Assembly: GCA_030340625.1 (NCBI GenBank)
Contig: JAOPHQ010006263.1
Location: 140,001 to 204,000 of the forward strand
Source: Merluccius polli
Taxonomy: Eukaryota > Chordata > Actinopteri > Gadiformes > Merlucciidae
Direction: 5' to 3'
Length of the DNA: 64,000 nucleotides
Numbering within the stretch: the first letter of the stretch is position 1; each line of letters opens with the position of its first letter. A program made the translations under genes and the position numbers. Positions 1-18,700 of the stretch are shown here, one piece after another. Under the pieces are notes generated by a model, which ran no database searches, had not been told where the DNA came from, and worked only from the letters and a program-made list of their open reading frames with translations.

Positions 1-308
1 AAACGTATAAATTCCAGTGAATGTGTACCTGAAAGAAAAGAGCGATGACAGAATAAGGCCACCGCCGTGCCAGATAAAAGCTTCTTGCTTCTTTCATTAG
101 TTGGCAGAAAGGCCCAAAAACGGGGAGGTCAAATGTAGAAGTCAGATAGAGCGTGCATTAGCTCATTCTCATAATAACTTCTGTCAGTTGCAAGGGTTCA
201 AACAATACATGTGAAATAATGTGGAATAGAGAAACATTACGGTGTTATAATGACTTATTGAGAGTGATGAGTGAAAGATGAGTAAGGTACAGTAAAGTGT
301 GTACTTAC
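1..308 (-). other. scn8a intron 3 (partial)
   Basis: This is noncoding DNA downstream of exon 3. Coding exon 4 of the channel would be expected next, but I could not find it before the window edge. Confidence 0.7.
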
Positions 309-6683
<6,375 letters not shown>

Positions 6684-6742
6684 GTTTTCATCCTGTAGCT
6701 ACTTGGGTCCTTGGGGTCTGTACCATCCGCCGGTCGACTGCT
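6684..6742 (-). other. scn8a: scn8a 5' UTR piece in coding exon 1, preceded by a splice acceptor
   Basis: About 59 bases upstream of the ATG there is a good acceptor on the minus strand, CCTCCTCCAG, after a long pyrimidine tract at about 6744-6815. Nav genes often splice noncoding leader exons to this point. That makes a noncoding first exon further right likely. The exact boundary could be one AG downstream. Confidence 0.6.
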
Positions 6743-8317
6743 CTGGAGGAGGAGGAAGAGGGTGAGGAGGAAGGTGGGGGAGGAGGAGGAGGTTGGGGGA
6801 GGAGGAGACAATCAGTGAGATAACACATGTACTCATGTTGAATAGTAGAAAAGGGGCCAGCGCCGGCAGGAACAAGTACAGACACCCAAAACCAGATGAT
6901 GATAAGACCATTATGACTAAATGTAATATCCAAAATGGCCTCCAAACAGCAGTATTATGGCACTGAGGGAGGGAAAAAGTTAAGTTAAGAGTGCTTTCCT
7001 TTGGTATACATATATATATATTTTATAAATGTCATATGCTTTATACATCTTCTACATATTACATATTATTACACATTATTATTATACTACTCAGCACCCA
7101 ATGAAGACAGACAATCTAAAGAACGTGTGCAATTTATTTTGCTGTATTATGACACTAACAATGAAAAAGTCCAAAAGACTAACTATTGAAGAATGTTCTT
7201 TAAAGTGTCTGGTATTGTCAATTAACAACATTTAGATCAGACTTTTAAAAACAATGTGTTATCTAAAAGGTAGAAATGTTTCCTCAATGTGAAGTTTCCA
7301 CTATTTACATCCAACACATTATCTCTGTGTTAGTGTCATATTGTCCTATTTTTAAGTCTAGCAAATAGCAGAATTTCTTTAGTCAAGAAAAACATTAAAA
7401 CAAGCCAAAGAGGTCACTTTGCTCCAAATAATCTATCATTATTATCCTAAATCTCCCTAAAACATGTGTAATAAGCGACAGCAAAGGAAGAGAAAGAAAC
7501 AGTAGCCTGCTTAAGCTCTTCAAGCTGCCTTGCTGTGTCTTTACACAGATATTGTGGATGTGCAAGATGGGAACATGAAAGATCGGTATTGACTCTGCTG
7601 AGCCATGCGACGGGGCAGCTCTGTACTTGTAATCATAATAAAACAGCAAGAGTACACATGGACAGGAGAAACATACTGCCTGATACTAATACTTGTTGTT
7701 CATTGGCCATAACAAAAGAACACGGTTGCAGCCATGTCCTCCCCAGGCAAAAGTAAAAGGTAAACATCATTACAGCAAGTTAAATATTACATTCATCTAT
7801 AGTGGGTTTTAACTGTCTTGATAACGGTGATGTTTGGACTAGTAACCAAACACCAGGCTGTAAGGAAACATCACTCCACAGTATCACAGTAACAATACAC
7901 CTGCTTATAACACATACAATGTAAATATGTATTTATTATATGCAATAACATATTGCCAAAAACCCCAATTCACAAAGGATGTCAATCTAAGAGGACCTTA
8001 CATCAAATCTGATTCAATACAATCAGATGTAGCCTAATCCAACGGGTCATGCGTGACAACAAAAAACAAACCTAAACTCAGACTTAGACCGCACATCTTG
8101 TAAAAACAGCAAGGAGCGGCCATCACATCAAGATCAGGCAGTTTCTAATCTTGACATTTCTGTCTGTTTCGCATTGCATTCCCATAAATGCCCCTGGGAG
8201 GATTCATACACAAGACTGCAGCGTCGTTTCAAAGCATCCATTCAATAGAATCAATCAAAACGTCCTTTCGTCCACAACTGATAACAGCCCAACGGAGGCC
8301 ATTAAAAGGCTAAGCTG

Positions 8318-8445
8318 GGACACAGAGCTAGGACACACACAGCTGGGACACAGAGCTAGGACACACACAGAGCTAGGACACACAGCTAGGACACACACAT
8401 AGCTAGGACACACACACAGCTAGGACACACATATAGCTAGGACAC
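8318..8445. repeat. Minisatellite of AGCTAGGACACACAC-like units
   Basis: Around eight imperfect copies of a unit of about 14-18 bases built on AGCTAGGACACA, some reading AGCTGGGACACAG. No gene is seen here. Confidence 0.85.
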
Positions 8446-8481
8446 AGGAATCAGCCCCCCCCCCCCCTATAAGGGGGAAGT

Positions 8482-8527
8482 GACTGGAAGGTTCTGGAGG
8501 TCCAGTGGGCTCCAGAACCTTCCAGTC
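8482..8527. other. Perfect 18-bp hairpin
   Basis: GACTGGAAGGTTCTGGAG at 8482-8499 is the exact reverse complement of 8510-8527, with a 10-base loop. It could be a foldback transposon end or a structured RNA. I do not recognise a microRNA. Confidence 0.8.
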
Positions 8528-8638
8528 CCTTCTTCTCCTTCTGCTGCTGCTGTCCATTTCAGCACCACCAGACCCAGCACTGCGACGACACGGGCGGACA
8601 CATATTGCAATCCCCCCTCACGTCGGCCGCAGACAACA

Positions 8639-8646
8639 CGCACACG

Positions 8647-8688
<42 letters not shown>
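8639..8688. repeat. (CG)n/(CA)n microsatellite
   Basis: An alternating CG tract runs into about 33 bases of CA. Confidence 0.9.
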
Positions 8689-9600
8689 GCTAAGCAGCCT
8701 CGCCGTGGTTTTTCCAGCGGGCCTGCATGGTGGTGCAGGTGCTGCTGGGGGGACCGCGTCGTGCGGGCCTAGGAGGCGCGGCGAGGCCGATCCCCTTCAG
8801 ACCGACCAGAGACGATGCCGCCCCTGCTCGGATGTATCAATATATATATATATATATACCTATACATATTTTTTTTTTAAAATTATATATATAACCTAGA
8901 GACGTCTCCATATGAAGCCGGCCTCACTCTCTTTATACATCGCCACATGTGGTTCACCTCGTTGTAATTCACCCACGGATCAACAGTGAATTGTTTTGCT
9001 ATTTCCACCCCCACCCCCCGCGATTGAGACACGACCCTTTCTGTCCCGTTTTTTACCCCCAGCCTTTTACCTCCACCCTGGGCCGTGCGTCCAGCAGCAC
9101 TGCGCACATCAGCACCGCCTGCTGCAGTGGGTGGACGCGCGGCCCCGCAGGACGCGTCCCGCTGCGATGAGGATGAGGATGATGATGGGTGCTAACCTGG
9201 ATGAATCAAAGTCCGTGGTCTAAACCGTGTCCACGGATGATCAAACCCTGGGGACGAGGGGGGGGGGGGGGGGGGGGGGGGCTGCCGTTATCCCTCAATG
9301 AATGCACCGGGGTTTTTGTTCAGCTGTGCTGTTTTCCCCTCTCAGCCTTGAGAGACGGCACCACACCCGCGACGACCGCCAAATCAATACGCTACTCCGT
9401 ACGCACGGAGATGTGGCGTCAAATATACACACATATTTAAAATAACCTCCCCGGAAATAACAGGGGGGATAGGATGGAAAAAAACGAGAAGATGATGGAC
9501 TAATTAATACAGCCATACTGGCATTTTAAGAGAGAGACGATGTCGTTGATGGGGGGGGGGGATCGCCTACTCACACACTAAACGGCCACATAGTCCGTAT
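8640..9600 (-). promoter_or_regulatory. GC- and CpG-rich patch upstream of scn8a, possible promoter or leader-exon region
   Basis: This stretch has many CpG dinucleotides, unlike the AT-rich DNA around it. It lies 2-3 kb upstream of the scn8a coding start, on the side where Nav noncoding leader exons are found. It includes a 24-base G run at 9258-9281. On the minus strand a donor-like site, CTTCCAG|GTGAATGG, lies nearby at about 9920-9935. No TATA box or start site can be assigned. It is equally close to nothing else that is expressed in the window. Confidence 0.3.
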
Positions 9601-10344
9601 GGGGTGACATCATGCAAAACGATGAATGAAATATTTATTGATAATAGCTGAAATTGTTCAGCAATGAGGTGATGCTGGGATTGGTGGCGGTTGGCCCTCT
9701 TACCTTATTGAAATGAATCCGTCCGGCCGACACACACCTCACATTTTCTGCCCCCGAGATGTAGCCTAATTCATGCGTTAAATGTCGGATTCAACTGAGC
9801 TAAAGACAAATAACCAAACACCATCCCAAACCATTGGTATTTTTTTCCGCTCAAATCAAACCCCATGTTCGCCAAATCAAACCCCATGAAGGTCTGACAC
9901 GCATGGAGTCTCGTTCCCATTCACCTGGAAGATGAAGACCAGCTCTGCGACATTTATGGAGACAGGCATATTGACGCGATGGAAAAACATATTTTTCTCG
10001 CAAAAAACCGTCCTTGGCTGAAAGAAAAACAAAACACTTACTTTGTTACCGTTACAGAGAATCCAGGAAGGCGTTGTTGGACTGCAGATGTGGAAAAGAT
10101 TGGGGAGAAACTGCGGTTGTCGCCATATTGTTGCTGGTATCAGTCCCCTACATAATTGATGACTCTCAGCAAAATGTAAGGGAGTGTCGCCAAGTGCGTT
10201 TCTTATATTTACGAAGGGAGTGCCGCCAAAGTGCGTTTCTTAAAATCACAGATCATTTAAGCCTTTGTGCTAAGAATTGGTGCACTGTTATCAGTTGACT
10301 TTTAAAATATACTGTAATAATAAGCTGGCTGTGTTTTAATAATT
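9601..10344. other. Noncoding stretch between scn8a and the protease relic
   Basis: A short direct repeat of CAAATCAAACCCCATG occurs twice at about 9853-9889. No gene or known repeat family is recognised. Confidence 0.5.
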
Positions 10345-10925
10345 TTTAGTAAGAATTCAATTATTACTAATGAGATTTGAATTCTTATGAGTAAGAATTA
10401 TATTTTGACATTTTTTGATATTTTGAAGTACCTACAATTTTCATTCTTACTATTAAAACTATTTTCTCGTAACAATTGAATTTTGACTAGCCATATATTA
10501 CCATTCACTTACATTGAAAATCATACTCTCTTATCTACACATGAAATTCTTTCTAGTAAGAATTGTGTTCTCGCTAGTAAGGTTTGTATTCTTACTAGTA
10601 AAAATTACAGACCCTCATATCCATAATTGAATTTTGTAGTAAGTGGTAATACATGTAGAGTTACAGATATCAAAAACATACTTTTAGATAAAAAACCTTA
10701 CTAGTGAGAACGTAATTCTTACTAGAAATAATTTGATTTGATTATGTTTTTTAAAGTGAATGGTAATATATGATTAGTCAAAATTCAATTGTTACTAGTA
10801 AGAATTACATTTGTACTAGTAACAATGAAAATTGTACAAGTCAAAATGTAATTCTCACTTGTAAGAATTCCATTTTCACTAGTAATAATTTAATTCTTAC
10901 TAGTTAGAATTCAATTCTGACAAGT
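10345..10925. repeat. AT-rich foldback repeat with ACTAGTAAGAATT motifs
   Basis: The two halves are imperfect inverted copies around about 10635. For example, CAATTGAATTTTGACTAG near 10475 is matched by the reverse complement of 10775-10800. CTAGTAAGAATT-type motifs recur many times in both orientations. This fits a foldback or MITE element; the family is unknown to me. Confidence 0.75.
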
Positions 10926-11477
10926 GATGCTAAGACCATTAAAAGCTAAGTCTCTCCCCTTCCGCAGTCCCCCATGGGACCTTATTTTGGAAAAAAGACA
11001 TACGGTAGTCAAAGGCAAGAAACACATAATTTTTTTATCCTGTTTGAATTGTGACATCAATTACACATATGATGTTTGTCAATTTAAAAGATAATTTTGC
11101 AAGTCAAGAAAGCCGCAGTTTGTCGTAAAACAGTAAAGTAATGTTTTGTGTGTAACTGCTCAGTGAACTACATCTCTCGTTTCGCACAATATACGTCACC
11201 AACACCAACATGCATGGATGATAGATGTATGTTACCCAATGTGTTTCATCAACTAGGAAGCGAAAGAACGAGCAAGACCTGTTGCTCCTGTGAGTACATC
11301 CCAGTACAAAGAACACAGGCATCACCGCATCACTTGCGACTTTCTTAACTTGCAAAATTATCGTGTGTAGAGTATCTATATGTAACTCATGGCTCAAACA
11401 GGATCAACAAATGATTTGTGTCTCGCTGTTGACCACTGTAAATATTTTTGACGAAATAAGGGCTGTGTTCAGAACCT

Positions 11478-12348
11478 CATACTAACGTACTGCCTACTAC
11501 ATACTCAATGAGTATGTACTGCATACTGCCTACTAAATGAACAACTAAGTATGCTATTACCAGCAGACTGTCACACTGAAGTAAACGAGGGAAGCAGCAC
11601 AGCTCTTGATCCAAGTGCTTGTCATTTCCCGCCTCGACTACTGCAACTCGCTCCTGGCTGGACTCCCTGCCTCCGCTATCAAACCTCTGCAGCGTATCCA
11701 GAACACCGCAGCACGCCTCATGTTCAACCTGCCAAAGTTCTCCCATGTGACCCCTCTCTTCCATGACCTAGCAGCCCGCATTAGATTTAAGACAATGGTA
11801 CTGACCTACAAGGCTGTGGAACTGCCCCTACCTACCTCCAAGCCTTAGTCAGACCCCACGCCCCAGCTCGAGTGCTCCGCTCAACTACCTCAGCTGGCCG
11901 GCTGGTACCACCATCGCTAAGAGCAAGCAAAGGTCGATCAGCAATGTCACAACTATCTTTGTTGTATATGAGGAATGGGTTAACCTAGTAGTTATGAACA
12001 AATGTACTTATTGTAAGTAGCTTTGGATAAAAGCGTCTGCTAAATGCCCTAAATGTAAATGTAAATGTAAATATACAGCCCAGTATCCCGGAATCCATTT
12101 CGCACCAACTGGCAGTGATAGTGGAGATTTTAAAGCAGGCTAAAAGCTTTTGTAATTTGTTTATATGTCACTTTATTTTAATATTATTTTGGTCGATAAA
12201 GTCACCCTGTAGATTTCGCCTGTTTGGAAATTGGCTCCAGTGTTTTGCGAAATGTGAGGAGAGCCGTTGTACGCGGGCTGTTTCTGGCTGGTGCCAGGAC
12301 TGTCAGTCCACCATTTTGCTGTCTGACGAAATGACGTACGTTAGTATG
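11478..12348. mobile_element. MITE-like element with 13-bp inverted termini, split by a LINE fragment
   Basis: CATACTAACGTAC at 11478-11490 is the exact reverse complement of GTACGTTAGTATG at 12336-12348. GTATGTACTGCATACTGC motifs inside the left arm resemble abundant fish DNA-transposon MITEs. The LINE fragment at about 11560-12078 lies between the arms, so it was probably inserted later. True ends may extend a few bases further. Confidence 0.55.
11560..12078 (+). mobile_element. L2/CR1-like LINE, 3' end with reverse-transcriptase C-terminal fragment
   Basis: Translation at about 11606-11848 gives VISRLDYCNSLLAGLP, then QRIQNTAARLM, and RIRFKTMVLTYKA. These are hallmarks of the C-terminal end of non-LTR reverse transcriptases of the L2/CR1/Rex1 group. 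Downstream is GCTTTGGATAAAAGCGTCTG, the tail shared by L2-like LINEs and fish SINEs, ending in an (ATGTAA)n run at about 12050-12073. It is truncated at the 5' end and has in-frame breaks, so it is inactive. Confidence 0.85.
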
Positions 12349-12855
12349 TCATTCTCTATACACCATGTGTTCAATCCATGAGGGGGGTAGACCTACTTTT
12401 ACTTGTAAAAGGGTCAATTATGATGTTCTTACCTTATGATTCTTACAAAGATAATGGAATGGATTGTATTTTTCAGAGGACTTTATATGTAGCCTAGAAG
12501 AGAACTGAGATTGCAATATTGCCATGTAAAATATTTGGTAGGTAGATAATTGAGAATAAATTGGATATAAAGTGTGTAGGATATTGAATTCCATCAAAAA
12601 AATGTGTTTTGGCATTAGGCAATTGAACAGAAAATAGAGAATAGGAGCCTACACGCTACACATTACTGTTCTGTTGCCAAATCCCAATGTGTTGTAACCT
12701 GGTCATAAAGGTCATTTGTGGGACATTTCTCAAGTGTGGTCGTTATGTTTTCAAAGGTTTTGTCGCTAATAAGTAGCTTAAACTGAATATCAAATGCAAG
12801 TATGCCACTTGAATACAAACAGTATTGTATGTTGTTATGTTTTTAATGATTTCAG

Positions 12856-14455
12856 AAGGCTGTGGGAAATGGCACTTGGTGGCCACACTGGGTGGACCAC
12901 GCATCAAGGGGGGTCGGGACCAGGCTGGCCCTGGTGGGTCATTGGTCAGCATCCAGGTCCAGCACCCCTGGGGGAGACGATCCTCAACAGTCTCTGGGTG
13001 CTAACAGCAACTCACTGCTTCAGCAAAAGCATGTCAATTCCTAAAATGGTATTGTAGTTAAAGGTAGGTCTAAATAGATTTACCTCTAAATAGGCATCAT
13101 CACTTAGCTGTATATCGAAGTGACACTATTTGTTAAATACAATACAACACAAAAACAAATACTGTACCTACAAATACATTCTATATAGAGCTAGCCTACA
13201 CCCGGCCTTCTCCATTTTGTGTCTGCCTCTTCAGCCTACTCCATTATCTATCCATATCTCCTCCCTCATAAGCATATGGAATGGGAAGTGCACAACAGAT
13301 CAATTGCTTTGCTGTTAAGGTTTGGGAGCCATCTCTTGGACTCTTGCACATCTTTTTAAGCTAACCTACTGCTTAAAGCTGCCGTAGTCCTAGGTAAGAT
13401 CCCACAGTTATAAAGATACAGAACAGAAAAGAGCGTAAGAGAGCAAGATTTTGAAACTACACCAAAAAGACGTCCCCTCCCTCTCTGCGTGATTATGATT
13501 GACAGGCAAGATGGATTCCCTGAACAAATCAGGGAAGAGCTCTTAAATCTTAGCACCTTTAAAGTGTATCTTTGTGCTATTCCGTTTCTAGCACTGCCAG
13601 CCATAGACACTTCAAGGTGGTGGCATGTCGTGCTCTCTGTGCCGGGAGAGCCGATCAATGCACAAACTGAGTGCACGAGGATTTCAGTACAGCAGTCTGC
13701 ACCGCTCACAATGTGACCCACGAGTTGTGGCTCAACCTCAGCCTCTGCTTTGTCACGGGATAGGGGAGTGTGTGGTATAATGGTGGGTGTGAGGATGTAA
13801 AATCCACACCCAACTAACTGATGCCACATAGCTCTACTTGTAATAAACATGTTTTCTATAGGGCAGTAGGGAGATTCTCTGTTTAGGCAAGACTCTCTGT
13901 TTAGCAGGGTCAAATTGGTTATGACATGGTTAGAGTGGGCAGGATAGTCTAGTGGTTATGCCCTAACCCCTACTGGCTTAATAATGATGTGAGTCTAAAA
14001 CAATATTAAAATAATGATTATTGCAGTGAAGGTGTTGGTGTGGTCACTACACCTCAACGTGTGGACTGGTACAACAGTGTCGTCTCAGATGTCTCTGATC
14101 TATGCCGGATCTGAGACGGGGATGGATACGGGTCCGGTGACCAATCATCCAAACAATGAGGGAGGCACACTTCTCGCCATTCACAAACAATTTGTCAGTT
14201 CGTAAATGTTGTTGTTACAGGGGGACAGTGGAGGGCCTCTGCAGTGCTACAGTGGAGGAGAGCTTCTATGTTGCTGGGGTGACCAGCTTCGGAGAGGAGT
14301 GTGGCCTGCCTCACAGGCCAGGGCCGTACGCCCAGAGCAGTGGGTTCAGCACCTGGCTGGACAGAACTCAAGCAGAAGCCTCGTCTGTGCCGGCGTGTCG
14401 CCTAGCAACAGCTGTCTCCATCACTTTCCTCGGCACAATTTGGATGCTGGTCTGA
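12856..14455 (+). pseudogene. tmprss12: Trypsin-like serine protease relic, probably tmprss12
   Basis: Three exon-like pieces are seen: 12856 to about 13063, 14027-14136, and 14221-14455. Piece 1 has GCGKWHL, RIKGGRD, GWPWWV, SIQVQHP and NSLWVLTATHCFSKS. The last holds the catalytic His, but these motifs alternate between two frames. Piece 2 gives YNSVVSDV and, in another frame, YAGSETGMDTGP, where the family has ICAG and DxC. Piece 3 starts GDSGGPLQCYS with the catalytic Ser, then shifts frame to FYVAGVTSFGEECGLP and STWLD. No exon for the catalytic Asp was found. Splice acceptors TTTCAG, TTGCAG and GTTACAG survive. The tmprss12 name rests on position next to dip2b, as in human; it could be another membrane serine protease. 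Sequencing indels might explain one frameshift, but not the lost cysteines and the missing exon. Confidence 0.8.
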
Positions 14456-15780
14456 GGAGAAGGACGAAGCAACTCACAAAGAACTATCTTCCAACGTCTC
14501 ACCGTTAAATAAGTATATGTTAAATGTTCTCAACCTGCAGCTGGATTAAATGTGATCATGATTGTCATTTACAAATCACAGTGAGTGGTGTAACTATATG
14601 AAAATGTATGTAGTATGTAAATACGGCATTTTGTTCAGAAAGTTGACCATTTTAGGAAGGCTTCGCTATTTATTATGGACATATTGTATATACATGTTGA
14701 ATGTATGCAGCAACAAAATCTAAATGTATAACTACTACATATTGCACATAACTAAACCTTCCCTAACTAATGCTGTTCAAGATTATATTTTAGATGGTTT
14801 GAAAAGGTTAATGTTCTTGAATAACAGCTTTGAGATCAAAACACATTCATTATTCATTATATACACTTTTTTTTATGGTAAACCTCCATTTGATGACATG
14901 ACATTTACTCCTTCACTGATTAATAATTATATATATTTTTATCAAAGGCTTTTTCAACTGCAATGTATACCAATATACAGTATATTTATACAAAATGTGT
15001 TGTGGTCTTATTACATTACTATCTTTGGCACAAACATGGTACATCTAAATAACAACCCATTACATTTTATTTGATAAAAGTAGATCCTTATTTAATACAG
15101 ATAGCCTACTTTTATGCTGATTTGGGGATACAATATAATTGTCATAAATGTCATTAAACCTATCCCTTATGTAAAATCCCATTTTGAAGCTGAGATGTGA
15201 AGTGAGATATTTTCTTTAGTCACATAATGAATGCAGCATATATGTCACATCCACCTCAATGGAGCTGTAATAAAGCCTCAAGGTGAAGTCAAATTCAGAA
15301 AAAAATGAACCGTGATGTAATCACGGTGGCGCCAAGGCTGGTTGAATGAAAGCGCGCCTTACTGACACCTAGCAGAGGAAAAGAGAAACGCACCCGGCCT
15401 AACTGCAGCTTTTGGGGATTTTCATGTCTAGATATCACTAGGGAGAAGTATATGAGTGCAGAATACATATTTTAATTAGTATGCATTTAATGAGAAAAGT
15501 AAAAAGATAAAAACATATTGACCTTTGGTTACTTAACACTTTTTGAATAGTAATGTATACATCGTCTATTGAATACATCTATATTTAGATAAATAATTAA
15601 TTCATTATTCACTGACTTCATGACACCAGCTTCATGAACTCGAGGAACAGGATGGAAACAAAACATATCACCGGGTTGTGGAGATCTTCCATCTTCTAAA
15701 TGCATAATGAAGAACGTGTGAAACAAGGGGATCTTAACATTTCAGAAGGGTTTACAAAAAAGGGCAGACATTTTTGACAA
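14456..15780. other. Noncoding DNA between the protease relic and dip2b
   Basis: AT-rich sequence with no coding signal. Nothing else is recognised. Confidence 0.5.
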
Positions 15781-15786
15781 AGCCTT

Positions 15787-18700
15787 TTTATTTTATTTTA
15801 CACGAAACGTCAACTGACAGCATAACAGTGTTTGACAAGGATGTACTTTCAGAGTTAGAAGTTTTTGCACCATTGACTATTGTGGAACATCGTTGACGCA
15901 CCTTGACAATGCATAGTGTACAGACTGTTGTTGAGGTATACATTTTGGGGCCCTTGAGATATGTGTAACCCTAACCCTAGTTTCATGACCTCACAGGTAC
16001 AACAATACATATTGATGTTGTGCTTACAATATTAACTTTGGAGGCTACTTCCGGGCTCAAATCTACGTTACGTTTGGCATGAATAAAAAAAGAATGGAGA
16101 TTTGAAAATAACTGGAAATAAGGAAAGATAAAAAAAGTATAGCAATAATTGTGGTCGAGTGCAAAAGGTAAAAAAGAGGAGAAATGATATTACTCTTTGA
16201 GCCCACTTGTTGCGTCCCCTGGCCTAACCATTCTCTTTATATAGCACCATATTCCATGAAAAAGGCTTCTAGGCCATTGTGAAATTATAAAACTTTATTC
16301 AAAACGTGATCAAATAAAACAGTAGCAACAAACAGAATTATAACATAAAAAAAATAACACCTGTTGCTCTAAAGGCTTTAATTACAGTTATTTATGAATT
16401 ACCAAACTTAGTTCAAAACAAAAGACTGGCTTGCAAACATTTCAATGTCTGCCAGTGAAGTAGTTAAACTACTTCTGTTACAATCTTTTGTAAATGTACA
16501 GATTCTTAGAAAGAAACATGAATAACTGCTGAAACTCACACAGAATATATTAATAAGTTCCAATTTAGATGGAAAGAGTAAAAGTACAGTGGGGGCGACA
16601 TGAAAAAAACAGATTAAAATAACCCATCTGTAATGAAAATGATTTCAATAGTTTGGTGCTTTTCCCCCCCCAAAGATATTTTGATGTGTCATAAAAATGT
16701 ATACTGCAACTTAATGTGTACTGTAACTGAACAAATAGTCTCCCTCTGACACTCATACATTGCATTATGATTTAGGGAAAGTGTATTTTCACTAATTGCC
16801 AGTTATTTTTCATTTCTTCTCCTGTTACATCCTACTGTGAAAATGACGATGCAAGAATAATGCTGATCAGTCAAATGGGATCAGTCAAATCATTGCAAAT
16901 GTCAGTGGTCGACCTCTAACATATGGTACTGACAACATTCTCGCCCTCTAAAAAACAACCTGCCCTTCGCCATCAAAAGGATGATTTGATCTTTTTATGA
17001 CACCTTGATTTCTGTTGATTTGCTATTGACAGGGTATGTTGTTTCAGTGTAATTGACATTCATAAACTATGGGTTTAAATGGCGATGCTAAAATGTGAAC
17101 ATTTTACAAATTTTTCCCGCTTTAAAAATACACAGGAAAGAAATGGCCGGGCCTAAATTATGGAACAGTCCGCCATAGTTGATCCACACATGAAAGCTTT
17201 GACCAACGGAAATATGTTTTAATTCCACAGGTTTAATAAGGCAAAGTTCTGTCCTCATTCTCGTCTTTGCACCATTAAAAAAGGGTTAGGAACACCAGTG
17301 TTTTCTCAACGTCATGCATGTTGTGATGGTGCAATACAAAAGGCACTGACTTGCCTTCAACTAACCAACTTCAACTGTGATGCTAATGGGGGGTTTTAAC
17401 TGCGAAACACTGCGAAAGTGTAACCATGGAACATTACACAAGTAGACACACACACATAGGGCGTTTCAGATTAAATAAGGACACTGTTTAAGCCCGTCTA
17501 GTAGTTGACATGGACATAGAAAAATCAACCCTTATGTGAGTGGCTTGGTTTGTTAAAATGTCTTACCGTAGTTTAAAAATTAGCCCTGCATACTGACCTG
17601 TATGACTGCCAATTGTCATTAATACGCTCAACGATAGGTGGGTACACAATCAATTAAACATCTAATAACAGCTGTAGTTAGTGTGTTTTAAGCCCATGAT
17701 TAGTACTATAACAATTATTCTTACAACTATTGCATCGTTAAAACTCCTATTCTTACTATGCTATCCAGATATTGCGATTCTCCACATCCAAGAGAGAAAC
17801 TGCTTGCATTTTATTCATGATGTCTTTTTTTCTCCCACACACACTAACAAATCTTAGTTCAGATGTACTTTATAACACACCACAGGACTAATGGACTCCA
17901 CCTCGTTGATTTCTTTTGCTGTTGCTGTTGAGTTGTGATGGTTCTTATGAAAACCATGCTGTGGGCAGAAGGTCATGGCGGCATGTGCAATGAATAATGA
18001 AGTACTGAAGTACTTTAAATGAAGTATCGTAGTACTTTTTGATGAAGGCTTTGTCCAGGCGAGCTGCGTCTGCTGGTGGTACTGCAATACTGACGTGAAT
18101 TGTTTTTTGTTTTTTTGTAGAGCACCAAAAGGGGTGATGATGCAGGCAGGGATGTCTTGGACTTCAGACATGGGTGGGATTGGGGCAACTTAAAGTGCAT
18201 GAGCAAGGACTCCAGGTCCTTGCACTGGTGACCTTCCTATGGGGAAGCTGGGGAGGGGCTGAAGGGGAGGTAGGGATGCCGGTTACAGACAAGGCTCAGT
18301 GGGGTGGGGAAAACCAACATAAAAAAATGAACAAAATAAAAAAGAAATGAAGGAGGTGACAAAGACTTTGAACTGAGGGAAATCCAAGTAATTAATGTCT
18401 AGTAAAAAAAACCTAAACAGCTAAAATCATAACAAACAACAAATGTATAAAATCGTAATCGAGTGGAGCAGTGGAGGTGGAGAATTGGGCGAAGGCCACC
18501 TTCCTACAGTTAATGAGAGATATGTCTATCAAAAGACGAGGAAGAACTCTCTTTTTTTAGAACCCAACGTAAAAATCAGCAGCTGTCAGAGGCAGCGGGC
18601 AACACACTGCATAGTCACAGAGAGAGTGAGAGACAGAGAGAGAGAGACAGAGAGAGAGAGAGTAAGCGAGAGAGAGGTGTGCTTTATGCTGTGCTCCCCC

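Noticed and set aside
13930..13985. Possible SINE head, TAGTCTAGTGGTTATGCCC
   Set aside because: Resembles the start of a tRNA-like SINE, but no B box or tail follows.
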